Positions 41,346 to 49,922 of a stretch of DNA of 64,000 bases are shown one piece after another. The stretch is from Aquisalimonas sp007126095 (GTDB taxonomy: Bacteria > Pseudomonadota > Gammaproteobacteria > Nitrococcales > Aquisalimonadaceae), in assembly GCF_048323695.1 (NCBI RefSeq), contig NZ_JBLWFT010000010.1, positions 1 to 64,000 of the forward strand, read 5' to 3'. The position numbers and the translations under genes were made by a program. Below the pieces are notes generated by a model. The model was given only the letters and a program-made list of their open reading frames with translations. It did no database searches and was not told where the DNA came from. How positions within the stretch are numbered: position 1 is the first letter of the stretch; each line of letters opens with the position of its first letter.

Positions 41346-42557
41346 TCACGACCGGTTGCGCGACTGCAGCTTCAGCCGCAGCGCATTCAGTTTGATGAAG
41401 CCTTCGGCGTCCTTCTGATCGTAAGCGCCGGCATCGTCCTCGAAGGTGGCGATGCGCTCGTCGAACAGACTGTTGGTGTCGGACTTGCGCCCCACCACGG
41501 ACACGCCGCCCTTGTAGAGCTTCACGCGCACCACGCCGTTGACCACCTGCTGGGTGTGGTCGATGGCCGCCTGCAGCGCCTCGCGCTCTGGGCTGAACCA
41601 GTAGCCGTTGTAGATGAGCTTGGCATAGCGGGGCATGAGCTCGTCTTTCAGGTGCGCGGCCTCTCGGTCCAGGGTGATGGATTCGATGCCGCGGTGCGCC
41701 TTCAGCAGAATGGTGCCACCGGGGGTCTCGTAACAGCCGCGGGATTTCATGCCCACGTAGCGGTTCTCGACGATATCCAGCCGACCGATGCCGTGGGCGG
41801 CGCCCAGTTCGTTGAGCTTCGACAGGATGCCGGCCGGGCTCATGGTCTGGCCATCGATGGCGGTGCAGTCACCGCGCTCGAAGGTGAGTTCCACGTACTG
41901 CGGCTTGTCCGGCGCGTCTTCCGGCGCCACGGACCACTTCCACATGGACTCCTCGGCCTCGGCCCAGGGATCCTCGAGAACGCCACCCTCGTAGGAGATG
42001 TGCAGCATGTTGGCGTCCATGGAGTACGGCGAACCGCCCTCCTGCTTGCCCTCGATGGGAATGCCCTTCTCCTCGGCGTAGGCCAGCAGCTTCTCGCGGG
42101 AGAGCAGGTCCCACTCGCGCCAGGGGGCGATTACCTTGATGCCCGGCTCCAGGCCGTAGTAACCCAGCTCGAAGCGCACCTGGTCATTGCCCTTGCCGGT
42201 GGCGCCGTGGGCCACGGCGTCGGCGCCGGTCTCGCGGGCGATCTCCACCTGGCGCTTGGCGATCAGTGGCCGGGCAATGGAGGTGCCGAGCAGGTACTCG
42301 CCCTCGTAGATGGCGTTGGCGCGGAACATGGGGAAGACGAAATCGCGGGCAAATTCCTCGCGCAGATCGTCGATGTAGATCTCCTTCACGCCGAACTGCT
42401 GGGCCTTCTGGCGGGCCGGCTCCAGCTCTTCGCCCTGCCCCAGGTCGGCGGTGAACGTCACCACCTCACAGTTGTAGGTATCCTTCAGCCACTCCAGAAT
42501 CACTGAAGTATCCAGCCCGCCGGAGTAGGCGAGCACAACTTTGTTGACCTTGCTCAT
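41346..42557 (-). CDS. argG: Argininosuccinate synthase
   Basis: A 403-residue enzyme of arginine synthesis that joins citrulline and aspartate with ATP. The N-type ATP pyrophosphatase P-loop KVVLAYSGGLDTSVILEWLK is at residues 6-25; GATGKGNDQVRFEL and the citrulline-binding stretch YETPGGTILLKAHRGIES follow. Length matches the family. ATG 42557 is the family start; the frame is open for 41 codons upstream but that stretch is not homologous. argD and argF lie 13 kb away. Confidence 0.96.
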   Translation of the reverse strand: MSKVNKVVLAYSGGLDTSVILEWLKDTYNCEVVTFTADLGQGEELEPARQKAQQFGVKEIYIDDLREEFARDFVFPMFRANAIYEGEYLLGTSIARPLIAKRQVEIARETGADAVAHGATGKGNDQVRFELGYYGLEPGIKVIAPWREWDLLSREKLLAYAEEKGIPIEGKQEGGSPYSMDANMLHISYEGGVLEDPWAEAEESMWKWSVAPEDAPDKPQYVELTFERGDCTAIDGQTMSPAGILSKLNELGAAHGIGRLDIVENRYVGMKSRGCYETPGGTILLKAHRGIESITLDREAAHLKDELMPRYAKLIYNGYWFSPEREALQAAIDHTQQVVNGVVRVKLYKGGVSVVGRKSDTNSLFDERIATFEDDAGAYDQKDAEGFIKLNALRLKLQSRNRS

Positions 42558-42694
42558 TACAGGGGCTCCCGTGGGTCTTGATCCAAGGCCCGTAATGATC
42601 CGGCCTGTCGACAGCAAGTGCAAGCCGCAGCATGCAGGGCGCGGCCAAAGGCTGTTACACTTCCGGAAAATGATACACAACGGAGAACTGACTC

Positions 42695-43798
42695 ATGACC
42701 CAGACTGCCCGCGCTGCCGTCTGCCGCGACTGGAACACCCCCATCGGCGTTGAAACCATCCAGGTGGAGGCGCCCCGCCGCAACGAAGTGATGATCCGGC
42801 TGCACGCCTGCGGCGTCTGTCACAGCGACCTGTCCGCCGCCACCGGCGTGATCGCGTTTCCGCCGCCGCTGGTGCTGGGCCACGAGGGGGCCGGCGAAGT
42901 GGTCGCGCTGGGTGACGGCGTCACGGACTTCAGCATTGGCGACCGGGTGATCACGTCGTTCGTGAGCATGTGCGGCACCTGCCGCTACTGCAACGCCGGC
43001 CGCCCGGTGCTCTGCGACACCGTCAACACGGCCCTGACGACCCTGCCCGACGGGACGGTGCGCACGCGGGATGCCGACGGCAACGATCTCAGCATCTTCT
43101 CCGGCTGCGGGGTCATGGCCGAGTACGCCACTCTGCACGTGAACAACGTGGTGCCCGTCACCGATGACGTCCCCATGGATCGCGCCGCACTGGTGGGCTG
43201 CGCCGTGATGACCGGCGTCGGCGCAGTATTCAACACGGCGCAGCTGGAGCCGGGCAGCACCGCCGTGGTCTTCGGCGCCGGCGGCGTGGGGCTGAACACC
43301 ATCCAGGGCTGCCGCATCGCCGGGGCGCGGCAGATCGTCGCCGTGGACATGTCCGAGGAGAAGCTGGAGACGGCAAAGCGTTTCGGCGCCACCGATGTGG
43401 TGGTCGCGGACGACAAGGTGCACAAGGCGGTGCGCAAGCTCACCGGCGGCGGCGCGGATTACGCCTTCGAGTGCGTCGGCCGCGGCGCGGTGGCCCAGCA
43501 GGCCTACAACTGCCTCGGCAAGGGCGGCACGGTCATCATCGTGGGCGTCGCCCCGCAGAGCGACATGACCTCGGTGAACACCCTCTCCCTGCCGGCCCAG
43601 GAAAAGGGCATCCGCGGGAGCTGGTTCGGCTCGGCGCGTCCGCGCTACGACTTCCCGAAGCTGTTCGGTCTGTACGCCAGCGGCCAGTTGCTGCTGGATG
43701 AGCTGGTCACCCAGACCTACTCCATCGACGAGGCGCCGAAGGCGTTCGCCGACATGGAGGCGGGGCGCAACGCGCGGGGCGTGATCGTTTTCGATTGA
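42695..43798 (+). CDS. Zinc-dependent alcohol dehydrogenase (MDR family)
   Basis: A 367-residue medium-chain dehydrogenase. Catalytic zinc ligands are in ACGVCHSDLSAATG and LVLGHEGAGEVVALG, and the structural zinc is bound by the cysteines of SMCGTCRYCNAGRPVLC. The NAD-binding motif is VVFGAGGVGLNTIQG (about residues 192-206), followed by VDMSEEKLETAKRFGAT; the Asp suggests NAD preference. It resembles class III-type and aryl or S-(hydroxymethyl) dehydrogenases, but substrate is not defined. Divergent from argG by 137 bases. Confidence 0.88.
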   Translation: MTQTARAAVCRDWNTPIGVETIQVEAPRRNEVMIRLHACGVCHSDLSAATGVIAFPPPLVLGHEGAGEVVALGDGVTDFSIGDRVITSFVSMCGTCRYCNAGRPVLCDTVNTALTTLPDGTVRTRDADGNDLSIFSGCGVMAEYATLHVNNVVPVTDDVPMDRAALVGCAVMTGVGAVFNTAQLEPGSTAVVFGAGGVGLNTIQGCRIAGARQIVAVDMSEEKLETAKRFGATDVVVADDKVHKAVRKLTGGGADYAFECVGRGAVAQQAYNCLGKGGTVIIVGVAPQSDMTSVNTLSLPAQEKGIRGSWFGSARPRYDFPKLFGLYASGQLLLDELVTQTYSIDEAPKAFADMEAGRNARGVIVFD

Positions 43799-43811
43799 GT
43801 TGTTGCGTCGC

Positions 43812-43922
43812 GGCGCCGGTCGGGTGATCCGGTCACGGACTGTCACTGGCCATGGATGGCCAGTGCAAGCGTACAGGGACGTATTCACAGCGTGTCCGTG
43901 ACCGGATCACCCGATCGGCGCC
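43812..43922. repeat. 29-bp near-perfect inverted repeat with an inner palindrome
   Basis: The arms 43812-43840 and 43894-43922 are reverse complements at 28 of 29 positions and contain GGGTGATCCGGTCACGGAC or its complement. Between them lies a perfect 9-bp stem, CACTGGCCATGGATGGCCAGTG (arms 43844-43852 and 43857-43865). The whole 111-bp unit fills the gap between two convergent genes and could act as a bidirectional terminator or be a small mobile repeat. It is unlike family A or B. Confidence 0.85.
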
Positions 43923-43928
43923 CCGGGT

Positions 43929-44426
43929 CTAAGGCCGGGTCTCGGCTGGTGGACCTGAAGGTCCACCCTCCGCGCCCTCTGGTGCTACACGCTCGAACGC
44001 GGCCACCACCTGTTTGAAGGCGTCGGGCAGCGGTTTGCTCGACTTGGTCTCCACGTCCGCGTGCACGTACACCATCCGGGCGGTCATCAGGTGGTCGCCG
44101 CCCCGGTGGATTTCACCGACCCACTCCACGCTGGTGCGACCGAAACGGCTGATCCGCAGGCCGATCTCCAGCAGATCGTCGAACTCCGCCGGCGCGTGGT
44201 AGTCCAGCTCGGTCCGGGCCAGAAAGAAATCGCCGCCGCCCACGGGGAGGTTGCCGTCGAACCCTTCACCGCTCCCACCTGCGGCCTCGTTCAGGGCGCG
44301 GAAGTACTCAGTGACACCCACGTCGATGTAAGTCAGGTAGTGGGCGTTGAATACCACGCCCTGCATGTCCGCCTCCCCCCAGCGAACGCGCTCCGTGTGC
44401 AGCAAACGAAAGTCTTCCCGTGCCAT
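43929..44426 (-). CDS. 4-hydroxybenzoyl-CoA / YbgC-like thioesterase
   Basis: A 165-residue hotdog protein. The active-site region is RVRWGEADMQGVVFNAHYLT with the catalytic Asp of the YbgC/4HBT type, followed by ARTELDYHAPAEFDDLLEIG. The last residues, EGGPSGPPAETRP, are encoded by a REP palindrome at 43948-43967, so the native C-terminus has been replaced or extended. It is divergent from the carbonic-anhydrase-like gene across 60 bases. The physiological acyl-CoA is unknown. Confidence 0.85.
   Translation of the reverse strand: MAREDFRLLHTERVRWGEADMQGVVFNAHYLTYIDVGVTEYFRALNEAAGGSGEGFDGNLPVGGGDFFLARTELDYHAPAEFDDLLEIGLRISRFGRTSVEWVGEIHRGGDHLMTARMVYVHADVETKSSKPLPDAFKQVVAAFERVAPEGAEGGPSGPPAETRP
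43948..43967. repeat. REP-family A palindrome inside the thioesterase reading frame
   Basis: A perfect copy GGTGGACCTGAAGGTCCACC overlaps the 3' end of the gene at 43929 and is read on the minus strand as Gly-Gly-Pro-Ser-Gly-Pro-Pro. The flank is CTCCG, one base from the usual CTACG. It is the only family A copy in the window found inside an intact coding sequence. Confidence 0.9.
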
Positions 44427-44486
44427 GATGTGGCCCTCTATTTGGGATCAATGAACTGGAACAGGACCATACGCGAGGAGACGCCC

Positions 44487-45008
44487 ATGCTCTACCAGCT
44501 GCAGGATCGAAAAGTCACCCGGCGCGGTGAGTGCTTTGTTGCCGACAACGCCACGGTAATCGGTGACGTGGACATCGGCCATGACGTGAGCATCTGGTTC
44601 AACGCCGTGATCCGTGGCGACACCGACCGCATCATCATCGGTGACAACAGCAACATCCAGGACGGCAGTGTGCTGCATACAGACCCGGGCATCGTGCTGG
44701 AGATCGGGCGTAACGTAACCGTCGGACACAAGGTGATGCTGCACGGCTGCACCATCGGCGACGGCAGCCTCATCGGCATCAACGCGGTGGTGCTGAACAA
44801 TGCCAGAATCGGCCGGAACTGCCTGATCGGCGCAAATGCGCTGATCCCGGAGGGCAAGGAGATTCCGGATGGCTCCGTGGTCATGGGCTCCCCCGGCAAG
44901 GTGGTGAAACAGCTTACCGAGGAGCAGATGGAGGCCCTGGCCCACGGCGCCGAGCACTACGTGGAGAACGGGCGGCTGTATCGGGAACACCTGCAGCCAA
45001 TGGAGTGA
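44487..45008 (+). CDS. Gamma-carbonic-anhydrase-like hexapeptide protein (YrdA family)
   Basis: A 173-residue left-handed beta-helix protein built of hexapeptide repeats, such as ATVIGDVDIGHDVSIWFNAV and NSNIQDGSVLHTDPG. The zinc histidines of gamma carbonic anhydrases appear in SVLHTD and VTVGHKVMLHGCTIG, three in total as expected. Members bind zinc or iron, but many show no measurable carbonic anhydrase activity, so the function is open. CGAGGAG precedes ATG 44487. Confidence 0.88.
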   Translation: MLYQLQDRKVTRRGECFVADNATVIGDVDIGHDVSIWFNAVIRGDTDRIIIGDNSNIQDGSVLHTDPGIVLEIGRNVTVGHKVMLHGCTIGDGSLIGINAVVLNNARIGRNCLIGANALIPEGKEIPDGSVVMGSPGKVVKQLTEEQMEALAHGAEHYVENGRLYREHLQPME

Positions 45009-45013
45009 GCCGG

Positions 45014-45073
45014 TCGGGGCTGAGGCTCCTCCCACAATTGTCCCCATCACCGTGGGAGGGGCTTCAGCCCCGA
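45014..45073. repeat. Family B inverted repeat, diverged copy
   Basis: Arms at 45014-45035 and 45052-45073, each 22 bases (left TCGGGGCTGAGGCTCCTCCC plus AC), are reverse complements except at two positions, with a 16-base loop. The gene context is a plus-strand gap before pyrC, so it could also terminate the previous transcript. Same build as 18212-18279 with GC changes in both arms. Confidence 0.85.
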
Positions 45074-45151
45074 TATGACAAACCGCCCCACGACGGGGAT
45101 CGCCCGGCGCGTTATACTTGACGGCTGTTTCCGCAAGGCCGAACTGCAGAC

Positions 45152-46183
45152 ATGAACCGCATTACCATCACCCGCCCCGACGACTGGCACCTGCACGTGC
45201 GCGACGGCGACGTGCTCGAGCACGTGGTGCCGTTCTCCGCACAGCGTTTCGGCCGCGCGATCATCATGCCGAACCTGAAACCGCCGGTGACCACCGTGGC
45301 CCAGGCCCAGGCCTACCGTGAACGCATTCTGGCGGCCACACCGCCCGGGTCGGGGTTCGAGCCGCTGATGACCCTGTATCTCACGGATAATACCCCGCCG
45401 GCCGAGATCCGGCGGGCGGCGGCCAGCGGCATCGTCCACGCGGTGAAGCTCTACCCCGCCGGGGCGACCACCAACTCCGACGCGGGCGTCACCGACCTTG
45501 CACGCTGCGACGACACGCTCGCCGCCATGGCCGAGGCGGATCTGCCGCTGCTCGTTCACGGCGAGGTGACCACCGACAACGTGGACATCTTCGATCGCGA
45601 AGCCCGGTTCCTGGAAGAGCGTCTGGCGCCGCTGCTGGCCCGGCACCCGACCCTGCGCGTGGTATGTGAACACATCACCACCCGGGAAGCGGCGGAGTTC
45701 GTGCGGGAGGCACCGGACACGGTGGCGGCGACCATCACCTGCCACCACCTGCTGTTCAACCGCAACCACATGCTGGTGGGCGGCATCCGGCCGCATTACT
45801 ACTGCCTGCCGATCCTCAAGCGCGAGCGCGACCGCGAGGCGCTGGTGGACGCGGCCACCTCCGGCAACCCGAAGTTTTTCCTCGGCACCGACAGCGCGCC
45901 CCACGCCCTGCACGACAAGGAAGCCGCCTGCGGCTGCGCGGGCTGCTTCACGGCACCGGCGGCCATCGAACTGTACGCCATGGCCTTCGACGCCGCCGGC
46001 AAGCTGAACCGACTGGAAGGCTTTGCCAGCCACTTCGGCCCCGATTTCTATCGCCTGCCGCGCAACACGGAGACCATCACGCTCTCCCGTGACTCCTGGA
46101 CGCTGCCGGAGCACTACGCCTTCGGCGAGCACCGGGTCGCGCCCCTGCGCGCCGGCGAGACGCTACCCTGGCGCCTGAGCTGA
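45152..46183 (+). CDS. pyrC: Dihydroorotase (PyrC type)
   Basis: A 343-residue class II dihydroorotase of pyrimidine synthesis. The metal ligands are in RPDDWHLHVRDGDVLEHVVP, the carbamylated lysine in HAVKLYPAGATTNSD, further histidines in CEHITT and TCHHLLFNRNHM, and the Asp in FFLGTDSAPHALHDKE. Length and motif spacing match E. coli PyrC (about 348). ATG at 45152 is the family start. Confidence 0.95.
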   Translation: MNRITITRPDDWHLHVRDGDVLEHVVPFSAQRFGRAIIMPNLKPPVTTVAQAQAYRERILAATPPGSGFEPLMTLYLTDNTPPAEIRRAAASGIVHAVKLYPAGATTNSDAGVTDLARCDDTLAAMAEADLPLLVHGEVTTDNVDIFDREARFLEERLAPLLARHPTLRVVCEHITTREAAEFVREAPDTVAATITCHHLLFNRNHMLVGGIRPHYYCLPILKRERDREALVDAATSGNPKFFLGTDSAPHALHDKEAACGCAGCFTAPAAIELYAMAFDAAGKLNRLEGFASHFGPDFYRLPRNTETITLSRDSWTLPEHYAFGEHRVAPLRAGETLPWRLS

Positions 46184-46229
46184 CACCACACTCTCCTCTT
46201 ACGACGATCACCGCCCGGGAAACGACCCA

Positions 46230-46880
46230 ATGTCCGACAACGAAATCGCCAATGCCCCCGGCACCGCCATCGCCCAGCGCTTCCGAAGCTTTCTGCCGGT
46301 GGTGGTGGACGTGGAGACCGGCGGCCTGAACGCGCAGACCGACGCCCTGCTGCAGATCGCCGCGGTCATTCTGCGCATAGATGACCAGGGCCAGATCCAC
46401 CGGGCCGAGACCCACGCGCTGCACGTGCGGCCGTTCGAGGGCGCCAACATCGACCCCAAATCCCTGGAGATCAACGGCATCGACCCGGATCATCCCCTGC
46501 GCATCGCCTACGGCGAGCAGGACGCTCTGGGCCGGGTCTTCAAGCCGATCCGCCAGGAAATCCGCGACACGGGCTGCACCCGCGCCATTCTGGTGGGCCA
46601 CAATGCCACGTTCGACCTCAATTTCCTCAACGCCGCCGTGGAACGCTCCGGTATCCGGCGCAACCCGTTCCACCCGTTCGGCAGCTTCGATACCGCGACC
46701 CTGGCCGGTCTGGCATTCGGCCAGACCGTCCTCGCCAAGGCGCTGAAGACCGCCGGCATGGGCTGGGACGGCAAGGAAGCGCACTCGGCGGTCTACGATG
46801 CGGAGAAAACCGCCGATCTCTTCTGCGAAATCGTCAACCTCTGGGACAACCACATCGGCATCCCCAACGGCCACGGTTGA
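46230..46880 (+). CDS. rnt: Ribonuclease T
   Basis: A 216-residue DEDD exonuclease. Exo I is VVVDVETGGLNAQTDALLQI with Asp and Glu, Exo II is LVGHNATFDLNFLNAAV, and Exo III is AHSAVYDAEKTADLFCEIV with His and Asp. RNase T trims the 3' ends of tRNA and other stable RNAs. Length matches the family. It follows pyrC by 46 bases on the same strand. Confidence 0.95.
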   Translation: MSDNEIANAPGTAIAQRFRSFLPVVVDVETGGLNAQTDALLQIAAVILRIDDQGQIHRAETHALHVRPFEGANIDPKSLEINGIDPDHPLRIAYGEQDALGRVFKPIRQEIRDTGCTRAILVGHNATFDLNFLNAAVERSGIRRNPFHPFGSFDTATLAGLAFGQTVLAKALKTAGMGWDGKEAHSAVYDAEKTADLFCEIVNLWDNHIGIPNGHG

Positions 46881-46982
46881 ATCGGGCCGGTGGCTTGACA
46901 GCCGCCGGCCGGGAATGTCTCCCTGAGGGCAAAAGACCGGCGGCCCGCTCGCCCGTCACTGATATGGGAGCCGCACCGACCC

Positions 46983-48212
46983 GTGGCCGCTGCTTTTCCC
47001 CGACTTCCGTTCCTGATGATTGCCGCAGCCACCATGCTGCTTGGCGGCTGCCTTACCGATTCCCACAGCCCCGAGAGCTGCCGTTACGCCGTCACCCAGG
47101 ATCTGGATGACGGCCGCTACCAGCGCGTACTGGACCGCGTGGACAGCCGCGCCTGTCAGGCGGCCATGTCGCCCCAGGAGCGGGATCTGAACCGCGCCGC
47201 CGCCTATATCGGGCTCGCCGGTTACGATCTCGTGGACATCGTCAACATCGTCATCGGTGCGGACCGACCCCAGGAGGATCAGGACAAGGCCCTGGAGGTC
47301 CTGCGCGCACTGCGCGGGCTGGGCACCGAACGACGCGGCCTGCGCTTCCTCGATCTCTCCACGGAATCCCATCAGCGCATGGTGAACGCGTTTCCCGATG
47401 GCCTGAATGAGGCGTGCCGGCGCCAGAACCGGCCTCTGCTGAGCGATCTGCAGCAGGACGCCTGTTTCATCAGCGGGCTGGTGGCGTACGCTCGGTTCGT
47501 GCGCTCGGTGGTGCTGCTGCTCGGGGATCAGCTGGACGTCTGGCTGGACCGCAGCCGGCTGACCTGCGACAACGACCGCAGTGCCAGCGGCATCCCCGAC
47601 GACGCCGAGATCACGGCGTGCGCCATCCAGGTGCGCGACGATCTGGATCAGGGCAGCGGCACCTGCCAGGCAGCGGGAACCCATGACGGCCAGGCGACAG
47701 GCGCAGTCACCTGGGAAACGCTGGCGGCCCACCCGGAACTGACGTTCCTGGAGTCCGGTGCCTTGTTCGCCAATCTGCAGCCCATCCGCGTCTCGGTCGC
47801 TCCCGGAGACGCCTGCCAGGGCCGGTCGTCGCGCGAGGGCCTGCGGCTGATCCAGGAGGAGGCGCCAGACACCTCCGTGGCCATCATGGACGGCTTCTGC
47901 GAGGTGGAGACGACCCGCGGGTGCACCGGGCCCGACCCGGACGCCGGCTGCTGGCCCTGCCCGGTGCCGCGCGCCCAACGCTTCGGTGCCATCACCGTCC
48001 AGGATACGACCCTGGACACGCTCAACCTCACCGCAGAGCACCTGATCGGCGTGTCGTCCGAACGCGAGCGCGAGCAGGCGCTGGCAACCCTGAACGGCAT
48101 TCGCGAGGAGATCTGCGAACCGTTGGCCGGTACGGCCAACGCCTGCCCCGAGGATACGGACGGCGTACTGGAAATCACCAAATCAGCGCTACAGGAGTAT
48201 CTGCGGCGATGA
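46983..48212 (+). CDS. Cysteine-rich lipoprotein of unknown function (GTG start)
   Basis: A 409-residue protein with a lipoprotein signal peptide ending in MLLGGCLTDS (Cys 23). The mature part has many cysteines, some paired closely (CEVETTRGCTG, DAGCWPCPVP), which suggests disulfides in the periplasm, and a short helical repeat-like segment near 60-150. GTG at 46983 gives the complete signal peptide; ATG at 47016 would cut into it. Its stop overlaps the outer-membrane gene as ATGA. No known family recognised. Confidence 0.72.
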   Translation: MAAAFPRLPFLMIAAATMLLGGCLTDSHSPESCRYAVTQDLDDGRYQRVLDRVDSRACQAAMSPQERDLNRAAAYIGLAGYDLVDIVNIVIGADRPQEDQDKALEVLRALRGLGTERRGLRFLDLSTESHQRMVNAFPDGLNEACRRQNRPLLSDLQQDACFISGLVAYARFVRSVVLLLGDQLDVWLDRSRLTCDNDRSASGIPDDAEITACAIQVRDDLDQGSGTCQAAGTHDGQATGAVTWETLAAHPELTFLESGALFANLQPIRVSVAPGDACQGRSSREGLRLIQEEAPDTSVAIMDGFCEVETTRGCTGPDPDAGCWPCPVPRAQRFGAITVQDTTLDTLNLTAEHLIGVSSEREREQALATLNGIREEICEPLAGTANACPEDTDGVLEITKSALQEYLRR

Positions 48213-49327
48213 GGTGGCGCCTGCTCACTGGCCTGATAGCGTGCTGCTTTTCTGTCCCTGCCGTGGCGCTGAACCAGTCCTACCCGGTGGTCTACCAGTC
48301 CCCGCGCGCCCTGGGCATGGGCGGCACCGACGTGGCCATCGGCGGCGACCCGGACGCCCTGTTCAGCAACCCGGCCGGCCTCGGCGGCATGCAACCCGGC
48401 TGGCAAACCCTGCCACTGGTGGCGACGGTGGGCAGTTCCCGTCGCTCGGAGTCGTTCATCCGGGATTTCCGTGCCGCGCTGGACGAAGACACCCCCGAGG
48501 AGCAACGCACCGAACTCTCGGACCTGGTTCGCAATTACCGCGGCCGGAACCTGCACGCCGATGGCAACGTGGTCCCCAACATCAGTTGGCGGGGCCGGGA
48601 GTGGGCCGTCAGTGCGGCTTGGCTGGGCACCGCCCGGTTCGACGGACGCACCCACCAGGGCTTCGGGGATCAGGGGCTGATCTCCCTGGACGCACGCACG
48701 CTGTCCGGCCCCGTGCTGGGTGTCGCCCACCAGTCCGGACGCTGGTCCACCGGCGTTGCAGTCAAGACGCTGCGCAAACGCCGGGTCCGGGAGACGTATT
48801 CGGTCCGGGAGCTGGTGGAGCTGACCGAGGAGGGGGGCGACATCAGTGACGACGTGCAGTCGGGCCATGCGTCGGCGATGGATGTGGGCATCCAGTACGA
48901 CCTGGCGCCCGGGTACCACTGGCAGCCCCGCGTGGGCGCGGTGATCCGCAACGTCGGCGACCTGGACTTCGGCGGCGCCGGGCGCATTCCGCAGTCCGTG
49001 GCGGCGGGAATCGCCGTGGAGCCTCCCGCCTCGGGCACGGCGCGGATTCAGCTCAGCGCCGAGTATGCCGACCTGCTGCACGACCTCGGCGACGACAGCG
49101 ACCACCTCAAACGCCTGCGCCTGGGCGGCCAGTGGTATCTCTGGGAGCGCCGGCGCCATGCGCTCGCACTGCGGGCGGGCCTGTATCAGCGAGCCCTGAC
49201 CGCCGGCGTCGACCTGCGCGTGCAGATGCTGCGCATCGGCCTGATGACCTACGCCGAGGAACAGGGGGCGTTCGCCGGGCAGGACAGCGACCGACGGTAC
49301 GTTCTGACCGTTGGCCTGGGACTCTGA
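48209..49327 (+). CDS. Outer-membrane beta-barrel protein, TraF/PorV-like
   Basis: A 372-residue exported protein with signal peptide LLTGLIACCFSVPAVA (about residues 5-20). The mature start YQSPRALGMGGTDVAIGGDP and LFSNPAGLGG is the typical opening of FadL/PorV/TraF-type barrels, and the rest alternates short amphipathic strands, ending in VLTVGLGL with a terminal hydrophobic pattern. It may be a porin or an assembly protein for the two lipoproteins encoded on either side, overlapping the first by four bases. Confidence 0.75.
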   Translation: MRWRLLTGLIACCFSVPAVALNQSYPVVYQSPRALGMGGTDVAIGGDPDALFSNPAGLGGMQPGWQTLPLVATVGSSRRSESFIRDFRAALDEDTPEEQRTELSDLVRNYRGRNLHADGNVVPNISWRGREWAVSAAWLGTARFDGRTHQGFGDQGLISLDARTLSGPVLGVAHQSGRWSTGVAVKTLRKRRVRETYSVRELVELTEEGGDISDDVQSGHASAMDVGIQYDLAPGYHWQPRVGAVIRNVGDLDFGGAGRIPQSVAAGIAVEPPASGTARIQLSAEYADLLHDLGDDSDHLKRLRLGGQWYLWERRRHALALRAGLYQRALTAGVDLRVQMLRIGLMTYAEEQGAFAGQDSDRRYVLTVGLGL

Positions 49328-49342
49328 AGCGGAGGAAACACG

Positions 49343-49750
49343 ATGGTTCGAATCCTGGTCATGGCCGGGCTCTGTCTGGCCCTCGCGGGCTGCTCCACGG
49401 TACCGACGTATGTGTCGTACGACCGCTACGACGCCTACGCGTCCGACCGCGCGGGGAACCGCACCTACAAGGAGGTGGCGCCGATCCGGGTCACACGGCG
49501 CGGCCACCTGTGGGAGCGCTGCGGGCAGATCGCCGTGCGGGTCATGGATGAGATGAAGGCCCGCAAGGAGCGCGCCCGCGGGGATGCCCTGGTCCATGTC
49601 CGCTGGCGCGACCACCGCACCGCGCAGATGTCCACCATTCCGCGCTGCACCCAGGAGTGGGGATGGGCGGCCCTGGCCGGCGTGGGAGCGCTCGGCCCTT
49701 GGGCTCAGGTGGCCCACGCCGAAGCGTTGATCGTGCGCTTCGAGGACTGA
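49343..49750 (+). CDS. Small lipoprotein of unknown function
   Basis: A 135-residue protein with signal peptide and lipobox ILVMAGLCLALAGCSTVP (Cys 17). The mature part is basic in the middle (DEMKARKERARGDALVHVRW) and has two cysteines at about 60 and 102. It starts 15 bases after the outer-membrane gene with GGAGG before the ATG, completing a three-gene envelope operon. Confidence 0.72.
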   Translation: MVRILVMAGLCLALAGCSTVPTYVSYDRYDAYASDRAGNRTYKEVAPIRVTRRGHLWERCGQIAVRVMDEMKARKERARGDALVHVRWRDHRTAQMSTIPRCTQEWGWAALAGVGALGPWAQVAHAEALIVRFED

Positions 49751-49775
49751 CGGTGCGCGGAGACCTCAGGGACCT

Positions 49776-49890
49776 GGTAGACCTGAAGGTCTACCCTACG
49801 TCTGCTGAGGGATCTGGTGGGCCTGAAGGTCCACCCTACGGGCCGCATTGCGGAGTTTCATGATGCGTAGGTTGGACCTTCAGGTCCAAC
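49776..49890. repeat. Three REP-family A palindromes with paired base changes
   Basis: GGTAGACCTGAAGGTCTACC at 49776-49795, GGTGGGCCTGAAGGTCCACC at 49816-49835 (both followed by CTACG), and GTTGGACCTTCAGGTCCAAC at 49871-49890 (preceded by CGTAG). In the first and last, a change in one arm is matched by the complementary change in the other, so the stem stays intact. They lie between two convergent genes, before the sodA terminator. Confidence 0.92.
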
Positions 49891-49922
49891 ACCCCTGCGT
49901 CCGCTCCGCCACGCACCCCACT

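Noticed and set aside
43799..43928. Small RNA gene in the adh-thioesterase gap
   Set aside because: The strong nested inverted repeat could look like a structured RNA, but there is no promoter-like sequence and both neighbours converge on it; a repeat or terminator is simpler.
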